DNA from: CAYMGM01 sp964390005
GTDB lineage: Bacteria > Pseudomonadota > Alphaproteobacteria > UBA9219
Assembly: GCA_964390005.1 (NCBI GenBank)
Contig: CAYMGM010000002.1
Span: 124,001-188,000 of the forward strand
Reading direction: 5' to 3'
DNA: 64,000 nucleotides
Part shown: one piece after another, positions 18,589-27,253 of the stretch
How the letters are laid out: every line of letters starts with the position of its first letter
Position numbering within the stretch: the stretch's first letter is position 1
Made by a program: the position numbers and the translations under genes
Notes under the pieces: model-generated
Told to the model about the DNA's origin: nothing
The model's database searches: none
What the model saw: the letters and a program-made list of their open reading frames with translations, nothing else

Positions 18589-19689
18589 ATGAAGATCGCC
18601 GTCCTAGGCGGCTCGGGTCAGGCAGGTTTTCGCATCGCACGGCGTTGCGCGCATATGCCAGCATTGGCGGGGGGCGAGATCCTTCTTTTAGGGCGCGACA
18701 CGCAAAGAATCGCAGGCGCAGCCGCCGATATTGCCGAGACAAACCCGCCTTGTGCCGTTTCGTGGTCGTATGCTGACGCGACGGATATTACCTCGCTCCG
18801 CGCGGCGTTTTTAGATTGCGACCTAGCCGTCGCCGCCATGGATGGAGCGATCGATCTGGACCCCCTTCTCCGCGCGGCGCTTCTGACCGACACCGATCTT
18901 TTCGATATTTTGCCTTCGACCCCGCAAAAGACCCGTTTTCTTCAGCAACACGCCAGCGCGGCCGTCAGCAAAGGGCTTTGTTTTATTACCGATGGCGGCC
19001 TTTTGCCGGGCCTTCCGGGGACGCTGGTGCGCTTTGCGGCCGCCCAAGCCCCAGCCCCCCGGCGACTAGAGGCCTTTGCCAGCTTTAATATGGATTGGCG
19101 ACGTGCCGTTCCGTCGGTTGAGGCTTCGCGATCCTTCTTAGAAGATGCCTTAGCCTTAACCGATGCAGAAATCTGGCAAGATGGCGTTTGGAAAAAAACG
19201 AATGCCTATCCACAAAAGGACTTTGGCGCGCCGCTCGGACCGCGCCGCTGTGCCGCCATGACCTTGCAAGAAATCAAGGAACTGCCCTTGGCTTTCCCAT
19301 CGCTTGAGAAAGCGGGCTTTTATATGAGCGGCTTTAGCACGCTTGTGGACCTTTGCATCATGCCGCCCTTGCTTGGGCTTGCGCGGCGTTTGCCCAGTCA
19401 GCGCGATTTTTTTGCGCGCCTTTTTATCCGCGCCTTATCCCAGATGACACCAAAACAAGACTGGTTTCACTTGTGCGTCGAAAGCGATGGAGGCTCGGGT
19501 CCTGTTTCGCTGTCGTTAAGATCGGATGATCCCTATGAGCTGACAGCGATAGCCGCCTGTGCCGTTATCGACCGTTATAGCTTGGGCTTCCGCCCGCGCG
19601 GTCTGTGGACGCAAGCGGCCTATGTCGAACCGACTGCCTTTTTCGCTTTTTTGAAGGCGGAAGGCCTTTCTCTTTTTTCAAACGATTAA
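18589..19689 (+). CDS. Saccharopine-dehydrogenase-like NAD(P)-binding protein
   Basis: 366 residues, ATG preceded by AGAGGG. The N-terminus Ala-Val-Leu-Gly-Gly-Ser-Gly-Gln-Ala-Gly is a Rossmann dinucleotide motif, and the arrangement up to about residue 130 fits the saccharopine dehydrogenase NADP-binding domain. The substrate half is not diagnostic. These proteins include amino-acid and membrane-lipid oxidoreductases. It follows the RND operon by 25 bases and may be co-transcribed, but a functional link is not evident. Confidence 0.7.
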   Translation: MKIAVLGGSGQAGFRIARRCAHMPALAGGEILLLGRDTQRIAGAAADIAETNPPCAVSWSYADATDITSLRAAFLDCDLAVAAMDGAIDLDPLLRAALLTDTDLFDILPSTPQKTRFLQQHASAAVSKGLCFITDGGLLPGLPGTLVRFAAAQAPAPRRLEAFASFNMDWRRAVPSVEASRSFLEDALALTDAEIWQDGVWKKTNAYPQKDFGAPLGPRRCAAMTLQEIKELPLAFPSLEKAGFYMSGFSTLVDLCIMPPLLGLARRLPSQRDFFARLFIRALSQMTPKQDWFHLCVESDGGSGPVSLSLRSDDPYELTAIAACAVIDRYSLGFRPRGLWTQAAYVEPTAFFAFLKAEGLSLFSND

Positions 19690-19711
19690 GGCGGATCGGC
19701 GTCCCGCTCTG

Positions 19712-20350
19712 TTACGCCGACGTGTCGACCTTGTGCCCGGCTGCCTTGTCGGGTTTGGCCGCGCCGCCCTTTGCAACCGCAACCATCGCCTCGCGAAGCA
19801 AGCGATCGTGAATCATATATCCAGCCTGCAAAACCATCGTCACGGTTCCGGGCACCTTGCTGGGATCTTCTTGCTCCATCATCACACGATGATAATTGGG
19901 GTCAAACATTTGGCCCAGGGGCTCGATCTTTTTGATACCAAAACGCTCAAGAACCGCCTGCAATTGCCGCTCGGTCGCTTCAATGCCGGTGACAAGCTGC
20001 GTCAACGTATCGGCGCTAGCCCCTTCTTTCGGAACCGAATCCAAAGCGCGCTGGAAATTATCCGATACCGTCAACACTTCTTTCGCAAACGCCGAAACGG
20101 CGTATTTTCGCGCATCGTCCAATTCTTTTTGCATACGGCGGCGCGTGTTTTCTGCTTCGGCCAGCGCGCGCAGGAGCTGATCTTTCAGTTGGGCCGCTTC
20201 GGCTGCATAATCCGGCGCCGTTTCTTGCGCCTCGGCCGCGGCCGCTTCTTCCGTTGCCACATCGGCTTTGTTTTCTTCGGTCATGTCTTGGGGTGTGGCC
20301 GCGGCAGACGTATGAGGAATATCGGAAGCATGAGAATGATGAGGCGACAT
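19712..20350 (-). CDS. grpE: Nucleotide exchange factor GrpE
   Basis: About 212 residues. After a long acidic Ala/Glu leader comes the coiled coil (Leu-Arg-Ala-Leu-Ala-Glu-Ala-Glu-Asn-Thr-Arg-Arg-Arg) and the C-terminal beta domain with Phe-Asp-Pro-Asn-Tyr-His and Val-Leu-Gln-Ala-Gly-Tyr, all GrpE hallmarks. GrpE releases ADP from DnaK. The start at 20350 is preceded by ACAGGATAC; the longer frame upstream has Cys-rich out-of-character sequence. Neither dnaK nor hrcA is adjacent. Confidence 0.93.
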   Translation of the reverse strand: MSPHHSHASDIPHTSAAATPQDMTEENKADVATEEAAAAEAQETAPDYAAEAAQLKDQLLRALAEAENTRRRMQKELDDARKYAVSAFAKEVLTVSDNFQRALDSVPKEGASADTLTQLVTGIEATERQLQAVLERFGIKKIEPLGQMFDPNYHRVMMEQEDPSKVPGTVTMVLQAGYMIHDRLLREAMVAVAKGGAAKPDKAAGHKVDTSA

Positions 20351-20589
20351 AACGTATCCTGTTCTTTTAGCAACGAATAAGGCACTGGGCTTTCCGTCAC
20401 GGCACAGCGCGCAAAAACAAGCCCAGATGGTGTTTCGATACAACAATATGGGACCCAAAGCCAGATTTTCAAGGCGGTTGACGCTCTTTTTGCTTTGGAT
20501 ACGCTTTTTATCCCCTTCGTGCGGTCTTTATGGTAAAAATTAAGAGGATTTTTCCTGGATCCCCCCCTTGCGATTCGTCGCGCCTGTCG

Positions 20590-20604
20590 TTAGAATCATT
20601 CTAA
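20590..20604. promoter_or_regulatory. Irr/PerR-like (Fur-family) box upstream of the peroxiredoxin
   Basis: The inverted repeat TTAGAA-TCA-TTCTAA, 80 bases before the ahpC start, is close to the iron-control element of alphaproteobacterial Irr (TTTAGAA-N3-TTCTAAA) and also to a PerR box. Either fits control of a peroxide-scavenging gene by iron/haem or peroxide. The rest of 20351-20683 shows no other feature. Confidence 0.6.
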
Positions 20605-20683
20605 ATCAAGTCACCTTGGTTGGGCCAGTAAAGCCCGCGCCCCACAAAGGACAATAACCGCTTACCCCAGAAGGAGAAAAGGC

Positions 20684-21220
20684 ATGCTTGGCGTCGGTCA
20701 ATCTTTTCCAGATTTTAAAGCAACGGCAACAGTCAGCACAGATATGGCAACGGCCTTCAAAGAAGTTTCAAAAGACGATTACAAAGGCAAATGGCTTGTC
20801 GTTTTTTTCTGGCCGAAAGATTTCACGTTTGTCTGCCCCACTGAAATTGTCGGTTTTGGCAAACTGGTTGGTGAGTTTAACAAGCGCGGCGCCGACGTTT
20901 TAGGCTGCAGCATCGATTCTGAATATGTGCATTTGGCGTGGAAAGAAAGCCATCCTGGGCTTAAGAATCTGCCCTTCCCGATGCTAGCCGACATTAAACG
21001 CGAACTGACCTCGACCTTGGGCATTTTGGACCCCGAAGCTGGCGTCGCTCAACGCGCGGCTTATATCGTCGATCCAGAAGGCAAAATCCGCTTTGTAATG
21101 GTCACCGACCTTGGCATTGGCCGTAATCCCGAAGAAATGCTGCGCGTCCTTGACGCTTTGCAGACGGGCGAGCTGTGCCCTTGCGGTTGGCAGCCCGGCG
21201 AAGACACCATCAAAGTCTAA
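20684..21220 (+). CDS. ahpC: Peroxiredoxin (AhpC/Prx1 type)
   Basis: 178 residues, ATG preceded by AAGGAGAAAA. The peroxidatic cysteine is Cys51 in Phe-Val-Cys-Pro-Thr-Glu. Possible resolving cysteines are Cys165 and Cys167 in Leu-Cys-Pro-Cys-Gly-Trp. It reduces hydrogen peroxide and organic peroxides in the cytoplasm. Neither AhpF nor AhpD is adjacent, so the reductant is not shown here. A Fur-family box upstream and a strong terminator downstream mark a single-gene unit. Confidence 0.93.
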   Translation: MLGVGQSFPDFKATATVSTDMATAFKEVSKDDYKGKWLVVFFWPKDFTFVCPTEIVGFGKLVGEFNKRGADVLGCSIDSEYVHLAWKESHPGLKNLPFPMLADIKRELTSTLGILDPEAGVAQRAAYIVDPEGKIRFVMVTDLGIGRNPEEMLRVLDALQTGELCPCGWQPGEDTIKV

Positions 21221-21242
21221 CCGCATTTTCTTCGTTTTTCTT

Positions 21243-21269
21243 AAGCGGCGTCTTCGGACGCCGCTTTTT
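21243..21269 (+). terminator. Rho-independent terminator of ahpC
   Basis: Perfect 10-bp stem AAGCGGCGTC/GACGCCGCTT with a stable TTCG tetraloop, followed by T residues, 22 bases after the ahpC stop. Confidence 0.93.
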
Positions 21270-21426
21270 GTATGCTTATTATTCGACCTTTTCTGGCTTT
21301 TCTGCAACGCACACAAGAAAAAGAGGACCTCCCATCAAAGATGTATTGAAAAAAGCCCTTGCCTGTTCTTTGATTAATGTCCGCTTTTTGATCCCTCTTT
21401 TTTTACGTTTTCTCGCATAGGTTCTC

Positions 21427-22410
21427 ATGTCCGAAGCTCTCATCCAAGTTGATCGCTTAACACGCCTTTTCAAACTGCGCCCAGCGTCGAAAGGTCTGTT
21501 TGGTTGGATGCATCCCGGCCCGGCTCAAACGCTTGTTGCCGTAGATTCATTGGATTTTACCGTCGCGCGCGGCGAAAAAATTGCTTTTATCGGCCCTAAT
21601 GGCGCGGGCAAATCAACAACGCTACGCATGTTATGCGGTCTGCTTGAACCAACGTCGGGAACCGCGACCGTTTGCGGTTTTACGCCCTGGCAACAAACGC
21701 GCAAGTTGGCCAGCCATATTGGGCTGGTCTTTGGCCAACGCTCGGCCCTGTGGCCAATGCTTCCTGTACGCGACAGCTTTGAGTTATTAGCCAAAATCTA
21801 TGATCTCGACGCCCCAACCTATCGCCAGCGCCTTCAACTCTTAACGGGCTTGTTTGACCTTTCGCCGTTTTGGGAGCAGCAGGCCCGAACCTTGTCCTTG
21901 GGCCAGCGCATGAAAGCCGATATTGCCGCCGCGCTGATCCACGCCCCTGACGTTCTGTTTCTGGACGAGCCCACCATCGGTCTTGACGTCACGGCAAAAG
22001 CCCAATTGCGCGACCATCTTAACCGCCTGACCGCCGAGACGGGCACAACGATCCTTTTGACCAGCCACGATACGGATGACATCGAAAGTATCGCTGAGCG
22101 TATCGTTCTGATCGACCATGGACAGAAATTGATCGACACCACGTTACCCGAGTTGAAACGCCGTTATGCCCGGACGAAAACGTTACGTCTGCAAACGCTA
22201 GAGCCCATCCCGCCTTACGAGCATCCCGGCGTTTCGGTCATTGAACATTCGGCGCAAAATCTGGTTTTGAACATCGACAGTGCGCTGATTGGCATGGAAG
22301 CCGTCGTTGCCGATTGCCTAAAACGCTTTAAGGTCCAAGATATCGAGATCCAGAACATGCCGCTGGAAGAAGTGATCAAAACCATCTATCTGGAAAGGCA
22401 AGCCGTCTGA
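21427..22410 (+). CDS. ABC-2 type exporter, ATP-binding subunit
   Basis: 327 residues. Walker A Gly-Pro-Asn-Gly-Ala-Gly-Lys-Ser-Thr, the ABC signature region Leu-Ser-Leu-Gly-Gln-Arg-Met-Lys, and Walker B Val-Leu-Phe-Leu-Asp-Glu-Pro-Thr are present. The signature variant Leu-Ser-Leu-Gly-Gln-Arg and the N-terminal extension before Walker A fit the COG4586 ATPases that pair with COG4587/COG3694 permeases. The stop overlaps the start of the next gene (TGATG). Confidence 0.9.
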   Translation: MSEALIQVDRLTRLFKLRPASKGLFGWMHPGPAQTLVAVDSLDFTVARGEKIAFIGPNGAGKSTTLRMLCGLLEPTSGTATVCGFTPWQQTRKLASHIGLVFGQRSALWPMLPVRDSFELLAKIYDLDAPTYRQRLQLLTGLFDLSPFWEQQARTLSLGQRMKADIAAALIHAPDVLFLDEPTIGLDVTAKAQLRDHLNRLTAETGTTILLTSHDTDDIESIAERIVLIDHGQKLIDTTLPELKRRYARTKTLRLQTLEPIPPYEHPGVSVIEHSAQNLVLNIDSALIGMEAVVADCLKRFKVQDIEIQNMPLEEVIKTIYLERQAV

Positions 22411-23213
22411 TGAGCCTTTTGCAAAACATGCGCGTCTTCGGCATCAGCCTGCGCTTGGGCGCGAAAAGGATCGCGCGCGACCCATTGACGTTGGCCGGAC
22501 AATTTCTGACCTATGCCTTGATCATGATCATCTATAGCGCTTTTTTCAAAGCGATGGATCCCGCGACTTTGGCAGCCAAAAACATGACGCCCGCGGTCAT
22601 GACCTGGTACTTGGGCGGGACCGAATGGCCTTTGTTCTGTTTTACCGGCTACCTCGCTAAAAGTTTTCAATTCGATCTCCAAGCCGGGGCCTATGAAAGC
22701 GCGCTTTTACGCCCGACATCGGGGTGGATCGTCACGGTCGGCAACTGGCTTGGCGGCGGTTTGGTTTCGGCAGCCATCCTTTTCGCGCCTTGCTTTTTAT
22801 GCACCTATTGGCTGGCGGGGTCGTGGGAACTTGGCGGTCTTCAAATCATCGGGCTGTGTGTGAGCCTTTGTTTTGCTGGCATTTTATTTACGACAGCCGC
22901 GTTTATGATCGGCGCTTCGTGTCTGTGGCTCCAACAATCTGAACCTTTGATTTGGATTTTCTATAAATGCGCTTTTCTGTTTGGCGCGCTGACATGGCCT
23001 TTGGTCTTCTTCCCGCCTTTGATGGCCAAATTGGTTTGGCTGTCGCCTTTTCCGGGCCTTTTGCATGTTCTGGGCGCGTGGACGCAAACCCCCAGCCTTG
23101 ATCAAGGCCTGTTTTATCTGTCGTATCAACTGTTCTGGATTTGCCTTTTCACCTTGGCAACTTCAAGAATGAACAAGGCCATTTTGCGCCGCTATCAACG
23201 AGAGGCCGCATGA
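22410..23213 (+). CDS. ABC-2 type exporter, permease subunit 1
   Basis: 267 residues with about six hydrophobic helices and a cytoplasmic N-terminus. Its position between the matching ATPase and a second permease, with one-base and four-base overlaps, defines an ABC-2 exporter of the DUF990-type group. Relatives of this group have been linked to export of toxic cations or lipids in some bacteria; the substrate here cannot be told. Confidence 0.85.
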   Translation: MSLLQNMRVFGISLRLGAKRIARDPLTLAGQFLTYALIMIIYSAFFKAMDPATLAAKNMTPAVMTWYLGGTEWPLFCFTGYLAKSFQFDLQAGAYESALLRPTSGWIVTVGNWLGGGLVSAAILFAPCFLCTYWLAGSWELGGLQIIGLCVSLCFAGILFTTAAFMIGASCLWLQQSEPLIWIFYKCAFLFGALTWPLVFFPPLMAKLVWLSPFPGLLHVLGAWTQTPSLDQGLFYLSYQLFWICLFTLATSRMNKAILRRYQREAA

Positions 23214-24004
23214 CACTTCTCCCTTCTTCGCTGCGCTTAAAACTGCGCGTCGTCGCCGCTTTGTTCTGCGCCAACCTGCGCACACATCACGCCGCACCAT
23301 GGCGAACCTTTTTGCTTGGTTTTTTTATGTTCATCCAAAACTGCGCTTTTTTCGCGCTTTGGGTCCTTTTCTTCAATTCGGTTGGACAAGTCCGCGGTTG
23401 GAACTTGGCAGATGTTTCTATTCTGTTTGGTCTTTTGGCAACTTCTGTCGGTTTTTCCCTGTTCTTCTTCGACGGCTGCCGTACCATCGCCAGTCGGATC
23501 CAAGAAGGAACCTTAGACGGCATTTTAACGCGCCCGATCTCGCCGCTTCCTATTATTTTGTTTAGCCGTTCCAATGCGGCCAGTCTGGGGGATTTAATCA
23601 CAGGCCCGATTTATTGGTATTTCTTCGCCAAATTATCGTGGGGAACTATTGCCGAACTTTTCGTTCTTGCTATCGTCGGCGCTCTTTTGATGACGGCGGT
23701 CAACATCATCTTTTTTTCGCTGCCCTTTTTCCTGAAACATAAAGATGGCCGCCTGCCCGATCAGTTGTTTGAAATCTTGATCATTTTGTCAACCATCCCG
23801 CCCCATACGCAAACGCTTGGCACCAAGGTTCTTCTTTTCACGCTTTTTCCCGCCGGTTTTATCGGCTATTTGCCGGTTCTGATGTATAAGAATTTCTCGC
23901 CCGCGCTTTTGGCAGCCGAAGTGGCTGGCGTGATCTTTTTTATGTGGCTCAGCACCCGCGTTTTTCACGCGGGCGTACGGCGCTATAAGCGCAATATGAC
24001 GTAA
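23210..24004 (+). CDS. ABC-2 type exporter, permease subunit 2
   Basis: About 264 residues and six predicted helices. The start is ATG 23210, inside the end of permease 1 (ATGA overlap). The Phe-Phe-Phe-Asp-Gly-Cys-Arg and Glu-Gly-Thr-Leu-Asp-Gly-Ile-Leu-Thr-Arg-Pro cytoplasmic segment is typical of the second permease of this exporter group. It should form a heterodimeric channel with the preceding protein. Confidence 0.85.
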   Translation: MTLLPSSLRLKLRVVAALFCANLRTHHAAPWRTFLLGFFMFIQNCAFFALWVLFFNSVGQVRGWNLADVSILFGLLATSVGFSLFFFDGCRTIASRIQEGTLDGILTRPISPLPIILFSRSNAASLGDLITGPIYWYFFAKLSWGTIAELFVLAIVGALLMTAVNIIFFSLPFFLKHKDGRLPDQLFEILIILSTIPPHTQTLGTKVLLFTLFPAGFIGYLPVLMYKNFSPALLAAEVAGVIFFMWLSTRVFHAGVRRYKRNMT

Positions 24005-24016
24005 AAATAGGCACTT

Positions 24017-24757
24017 TTACGTCTTTAAAATAAAGCCCTGTTTTTCCAAAACAGCTTTGATGTTTGGGAAATAGACCGTTTTGTAAACATCGGCGATGTG
24101 ATCCGTCCATTTTTCAGGATCGGGACGCGCCACCTGACGCCAATAGGTGCAAAGCGCCTCGTCATACAAAGCGGCTTTTTCTTCAAAGCCATTGTCCTGA
24201 TAAACTTCGTCGTGGCGAAAGCTGTCCAAAGGCAAACGCGGACGCAAAGGACCGTCTTTGTCGATAGCCCCCAAAGCCATACCAACGACAGGAAACGTCA
24301 AGGGCGGCAGTTTCAGCAAATCAATCACGGCTTGTGGATCGCTGCGAATAACGCCGATGGGCACAGCGCCAAACCCCAAGGCATGGGCCGCATTCAGCAT
24401 GTTCCCCAAAACAAGGCCACAGTCAACGCATCCGACGACAAGACCTTCGGCGCTTTCTTGAATGACTTGCGTCCCGCCCGCCATCGCCGCCGCCTTGGCC
24501 GTTTTATGAAAATCCATAACGACGGTCAAAAACACGGGTGCCGCCGCCACCCATGGCTGACCGCGCGCGATTTCACACATACGCTTGCGCTTTTCAGCGT
24601 CGCGCACAACGATCACGGACGTTTGTTGGCCGTTCATCGACGTCGGTGCACGCTGCCCCGCGCTGAGGATTTGATCGATCACGTCATCGGCCACTGGATC
24701 GGGCCGAAAGCTACGCACACTGTGACGAGTCAACAAGGTTTCAACGGTTTCGTTCAT
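24017..24757 (-). CDS. NfsA-type FMN nitroreductase
   Basis: 246 residues, AAGGAGATCTT before the ATG. It begins with Arg-His-Ser-Val-Arg-Ser-Phe and has Ala-Pro-Thr-Ser-Met-Asn-Gly-Gln, the FMN-binding motifs of the group A NAD(P)H nitro/flavin reductases. The protein should be a homodimeric cytosolic flavoenzyme reducing nitro compounds, quinones or flavins with NADPH. It may be co-transcribed with the preceding exported protein, 18 bases upstream. Confidence 0.85.
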   Translation of the reverse strand: MNETVETLLTRHSVRSFRPDPVADDVIDQILSAGQRAPTSMNGQQTSVIVVRDAEKRKRMCEIARGQPWVAAAPVFLTVVMDFHKTAKAAAMAGGTQVIQESAEGLVVGCVDCGLVLGNMLNAAHALGFGAVPIGVIRSDPQAVIDLLKLPPLTFPVVGMALGAIDKDGPLRPRLPLDSFRHDEVYQDNGFEEKAALYDEALCTYWRQVARPDPEKWTDHIADVYKTVYFPNIKAVLEKQGFILKT

Positions 24758-24775
24758 AAGATCTCCTTGCTTTCT

Positions 24776-25537
24776 TTATGGTGCGTACTTGATGATCAGC
24801 TTTGTCCGCGCCTTATCCTGATAAAACTCGACAGTTTCCAAACGCGAGTCAATCCGGGCCATCATGCTTGACGTGCCCTGTTTATATTCCTCTTTGCCCC
24901 ATTGATTGGCTTCGGTTTTCAGGATTGGCTGAATATAGACGATTTTAATTTTAAAACGTGCATAGACCAACCGATTGGCATTATTATTTTTTTCCATTAG
25001 CCGAAGCAATTCCTTCGCTTGTTCCTCCTCTAAAGGGATACCAAGGAATTGGATCGACCGATCCAAAACAAAACTCACATTATTCGGAAGCGTTTTTAAT
25101 TGCGCTTGGCCGCAGATTTCATAGTCCGATAGATTCAAGCGGAAGGTATTGATGGCCGTATCTCCGCCAGACTTAAAGCGAAAAAACTTGCTATCGAAAT
25201 CATATCGATCCAACTGCATGGTCGCATCATAATCAAAGGCGGTGGGATAGATTTCAACATCCTGCTTAATCGCCTTACGCGCCGCTTCTTGAACTTCATG
25301 CCATTTGAAATCGTCTTTTTGAAAATAGTTGTAGATTTTACACTCGTTTGTCTGAATGTAGTCGTTGACGACATTGTTATCCCTGATATCTAACGCCCCA
25401 TAGCGAATGAAGGCCTTAACAATATTTCCTGGCGTTACGGGATAAAAACCGTCGGCATAGGCCTTGCCTGCATGAAGAAAAACGCCCAGCACGAAAAGGG
25501 CTATAACAATCACGCGAAAAGACCTGTTACCGATCAT
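24776..25537 (-). CDS. Exported protein of unknown function
   Basis: 253 residues, GAAGGATAAAG before the ATG. A clear Sec signal peptide (hydrophobic Val-Ile-Val-Ile-Ala-Leu-Phe-Val-Leu-Gly core, cleavage near Ala-Tyr-Ala-Asp at about 27-30). The mature part is mixed alpha/beta with two cysteines, which could form a disulphide in the periplasm. It may belong to one of the small proteobacterial DUF families, but I cannot name it securely. Codon use is more AT-rich than its neighbours. Confidence 0.65.
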   Translation of the reverse strand: MIGNRSFRVIVIALFVLGVFLHAGKAYADGFYPVTPGNIVKAFIRYGALDIRDNNVVNDYIQTNECKIYNYFQKDDFKWHEVQEAARKAIKQDVEIYPTAFDYDATMQLDRYDFDSKFFRFKSGGDTAINTFRLNLSDYEICGQAQLKTLPNNVSFVLDRSIQFLGIPLEEEQAKELLRLMEKNNNANRLVYARFKIKIVYIQPILKTEANQWGKEEYKQGTSSMMARIDSRLETVEFYQDKARTKLIIKYAP

Positions 25538-25565
25538 CGTCTTTATCCTTCACTTAATCTTTTGT

Positions 25566-26636
25566 TTATCTCGCCGCAAAACGCAGGATTTTGCGCATCA
25601 GGCTCGGCAGCGCCTCGTCTTGAAGAGAGCCCCATGCTACCCACTTTCCGCCGGAAAGGCGAGCCCCTCGGGACAGATTGGCAACAGCAACCCCCATTTC
25701 AAGGTCAAAGTGCGTAAAGCTGTGCCGAACGATCCCGTTGACGGGCTGCCACTTGGCCTTGACCGGCGGCTGAAGGGTTGCAAAGTCTGGCATGGCTCCT
25801 TCTTCCCACGCACTTGAAGGGACCTCCATCATCCCGGCAAAAAGGCCTGTCTCGGGCCGTTTTTGCAAATAGACGCGCCCCTGTTCGTCGAAAAGAACAA
25901 ACGCCCATCCGCGGCGCAGAGGCTTGTCGGCTTTCGGCGCGCGGGCTGGATAAGCCTCGGCCTCTGGCGAAAAAGCCAGACGGCACCCCCCCGCCCAAGG
26001 GCAGAGGCCGCATTTCGGCGCGCGCGGGGTGCAAACGCTGGCCCCCAAATCCATCATGGCTTGGGCAAAATCGCCCCAGCGGTGGTCTGGCAAAAGCGTG
26101 GCGGCAAAAGCGCGTAATGTCTTTTTGCCTTTGGGTAACGGCTCATCCACGGCAAAAACGCGGGCCACGACGCGCTCGACATTGCCATCGACGACGCAAG
26201 CGCGCTTATCAAACGCAATGGCCGCTACAGCCGCCGCCGTATAAGGCCCCAGCCCCGGCAAACGCGCCAGTTCTTTTTCATCTTCGGGAAACCGCCCCCT
26301 ATAGGAACCGACGATCACTTGAGCGCAAGCATGAAGGCCGCGCGCACGCCGATAATAGCCAAGCCCCGCCCAAGCCTGCAAAACATCGTCCAGCTTGGCG
26401 GCAGCCAGATCTTCCAGACGCGGCCACCTGTCTAAAAACTTTTCAAAATACGGTTTGACGGTCACGACCGTCGTTTGCTGCAACATGATCTCGGACAACC
26501 AAACGACATAAGGGTCCTGACGCTGCCCCGGCGGCGCCCGCCACGGCAAAACCCGCGCATGGCGGTCATACCAAGCCAAAAGCTTGTCGGGATCCGGCAG
26601 AGCCTGTTCTTTCTTTTGAGACGTTTTCTTTGGCAC
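25566..26636 (-). CDS. mutY: A/G-specific adenine DNA glycosylase
   Basis: About 356 residues. It removes adenine opposite 8-oxoguanine. Visible are the helix-hairpin-helix Leu-Pro-Gly-Leu-Gly-Pro-Tyr-Thr-Ala, the catalytic Glu in Trp-Leu-Ser-Glu-Ile-Met-Leu-Gln-Gln-Thr, the Asp of Met-Met-Asp-Leu-Gly-Ala, and the iron-sulphur Cys-x6-Cys-x2-Cys-x5-Cys loop. The C-terminal NUDIX-like domain recognises 8-oxoG. The start was set at GTG 26636 with AAGGGGC upstream; the longer frame to 26723 would overlap the divergent gene. Confidence 0.93.
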   Translation of the reverse strand: MPKKTSQKKEQALPDPDKLLAWYDRHARVLPWRAPPGQRQDPYVVWLSEIMLQQTTVVTVKPYFEKFLDRWPRLEDLAAAKLDDVLQAWAGLGYYRRARGLHACAQVIVGSYRGRFPEDEKELARLPGLGPYTAAAVAAIAFDKRACVVDGNVERVVARVFAVDEPLPKGKKTLRAFAATLLPDHRWGDFAQAMMDLGASVCTPRAPKCGLCPWAGGCRLAFSPEAEAYPARAPKADKPLRRGWAFVLFDEQGRVYLQKRPETGLFAGMMEVPSSAWEEGAMPDFATLQPPVKAKWQPVNGIVRHSFTHFDLEMGVAVANLSRGARLSGGKWVAWGSLQDEALPSLMRKILRFAAR

Positions 26637-26675
26637 CCCTTGCCCCTTTTCCCTTCGTCTGTCAAACTGGCGCTT

Positions 26676-27173
26676 ATGTCGCAACCACGCCCCCTTGCCA
26701 CGCCCATTGATACGTTGGCCCAAAAGTTAATTGGCAAAGATTGGCCTCTTTATGCCCATCTTTTAGACCATTGGCGCGATATTGTGGGCCCGGCGTTCGC
26801 GCAGACCACCACGCCTGTTAAAATAGCTTTTCCCAAAGGTAAAACGAAACTTTTAGGACCGCGCGCCGACGGGGTTTTGCATATTCGCCTGCCGCAAGGG
26901 GCTCAGATGGAATTTTCCTTTATGATTCCAGTCGTTAAGCAGCGAATTGCCGACAGTTTTGGCTATCCTGCCATCGATAAAATCGTTTTCGAGCCCTATT
27001 ACCCAGCCCCGACCCCCGAAAAAGAACCGCCTGAGCCGCTGCCCTTGCCTCAAAAAGAGGCCTTAGAAAATAGCCTGAAAGACATAGAAAACAATGAGTT
27101 ACGAGATTCTCTTTTGAAATTAGGCGAATCTGTTATCCATCAAAGCCTCCAAGACCGGAAAAAGAGGGGCTAA
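26676..27173 (+). CDS. DUF721 (DciA-like) protein
   Basis: About 165 residues from ATG 26676, without a clear ribosome site, possibly leaderless. The segment Leu-Leu-Asp-His-Trp-Arg-Asp-Ile-Val-Gly-Pro-Ala-Phe-Ala and the following Leu-His-Ile-Arg-Leu-Pro-Gln are the DUF721 core. DciA proteins load or activate the replicative helicase DnaB in bacteria lacking DnaC. In alphaproteobacteria the gene commonly stands between divergent mutY and dsbA, as here. Confidence 0.85.
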   Translation: MSQPRPLATPIDTLAQKLIGKDWPLYAHLLDHWRDIVGPAFAQTTTPVKIAFPKGKTKLLGPRADGVLHIRLPQGAQMEFSFMIPVVKQRIADSFGYPAIDKIVFEPYYPAPTPEKEPPEPLPLPQKEALENSLKDIENNELRDSLLKLGESVIHQSLQDRKKRG

Positions 27174-27253
27174 AAAGCGCGCGTTTCTTGTTTTCAAGCA
27201 ACCCTCTCCTCTATAATTCGGCCACTTAATAGATTCGCAAAAGGAAGCTTTCC

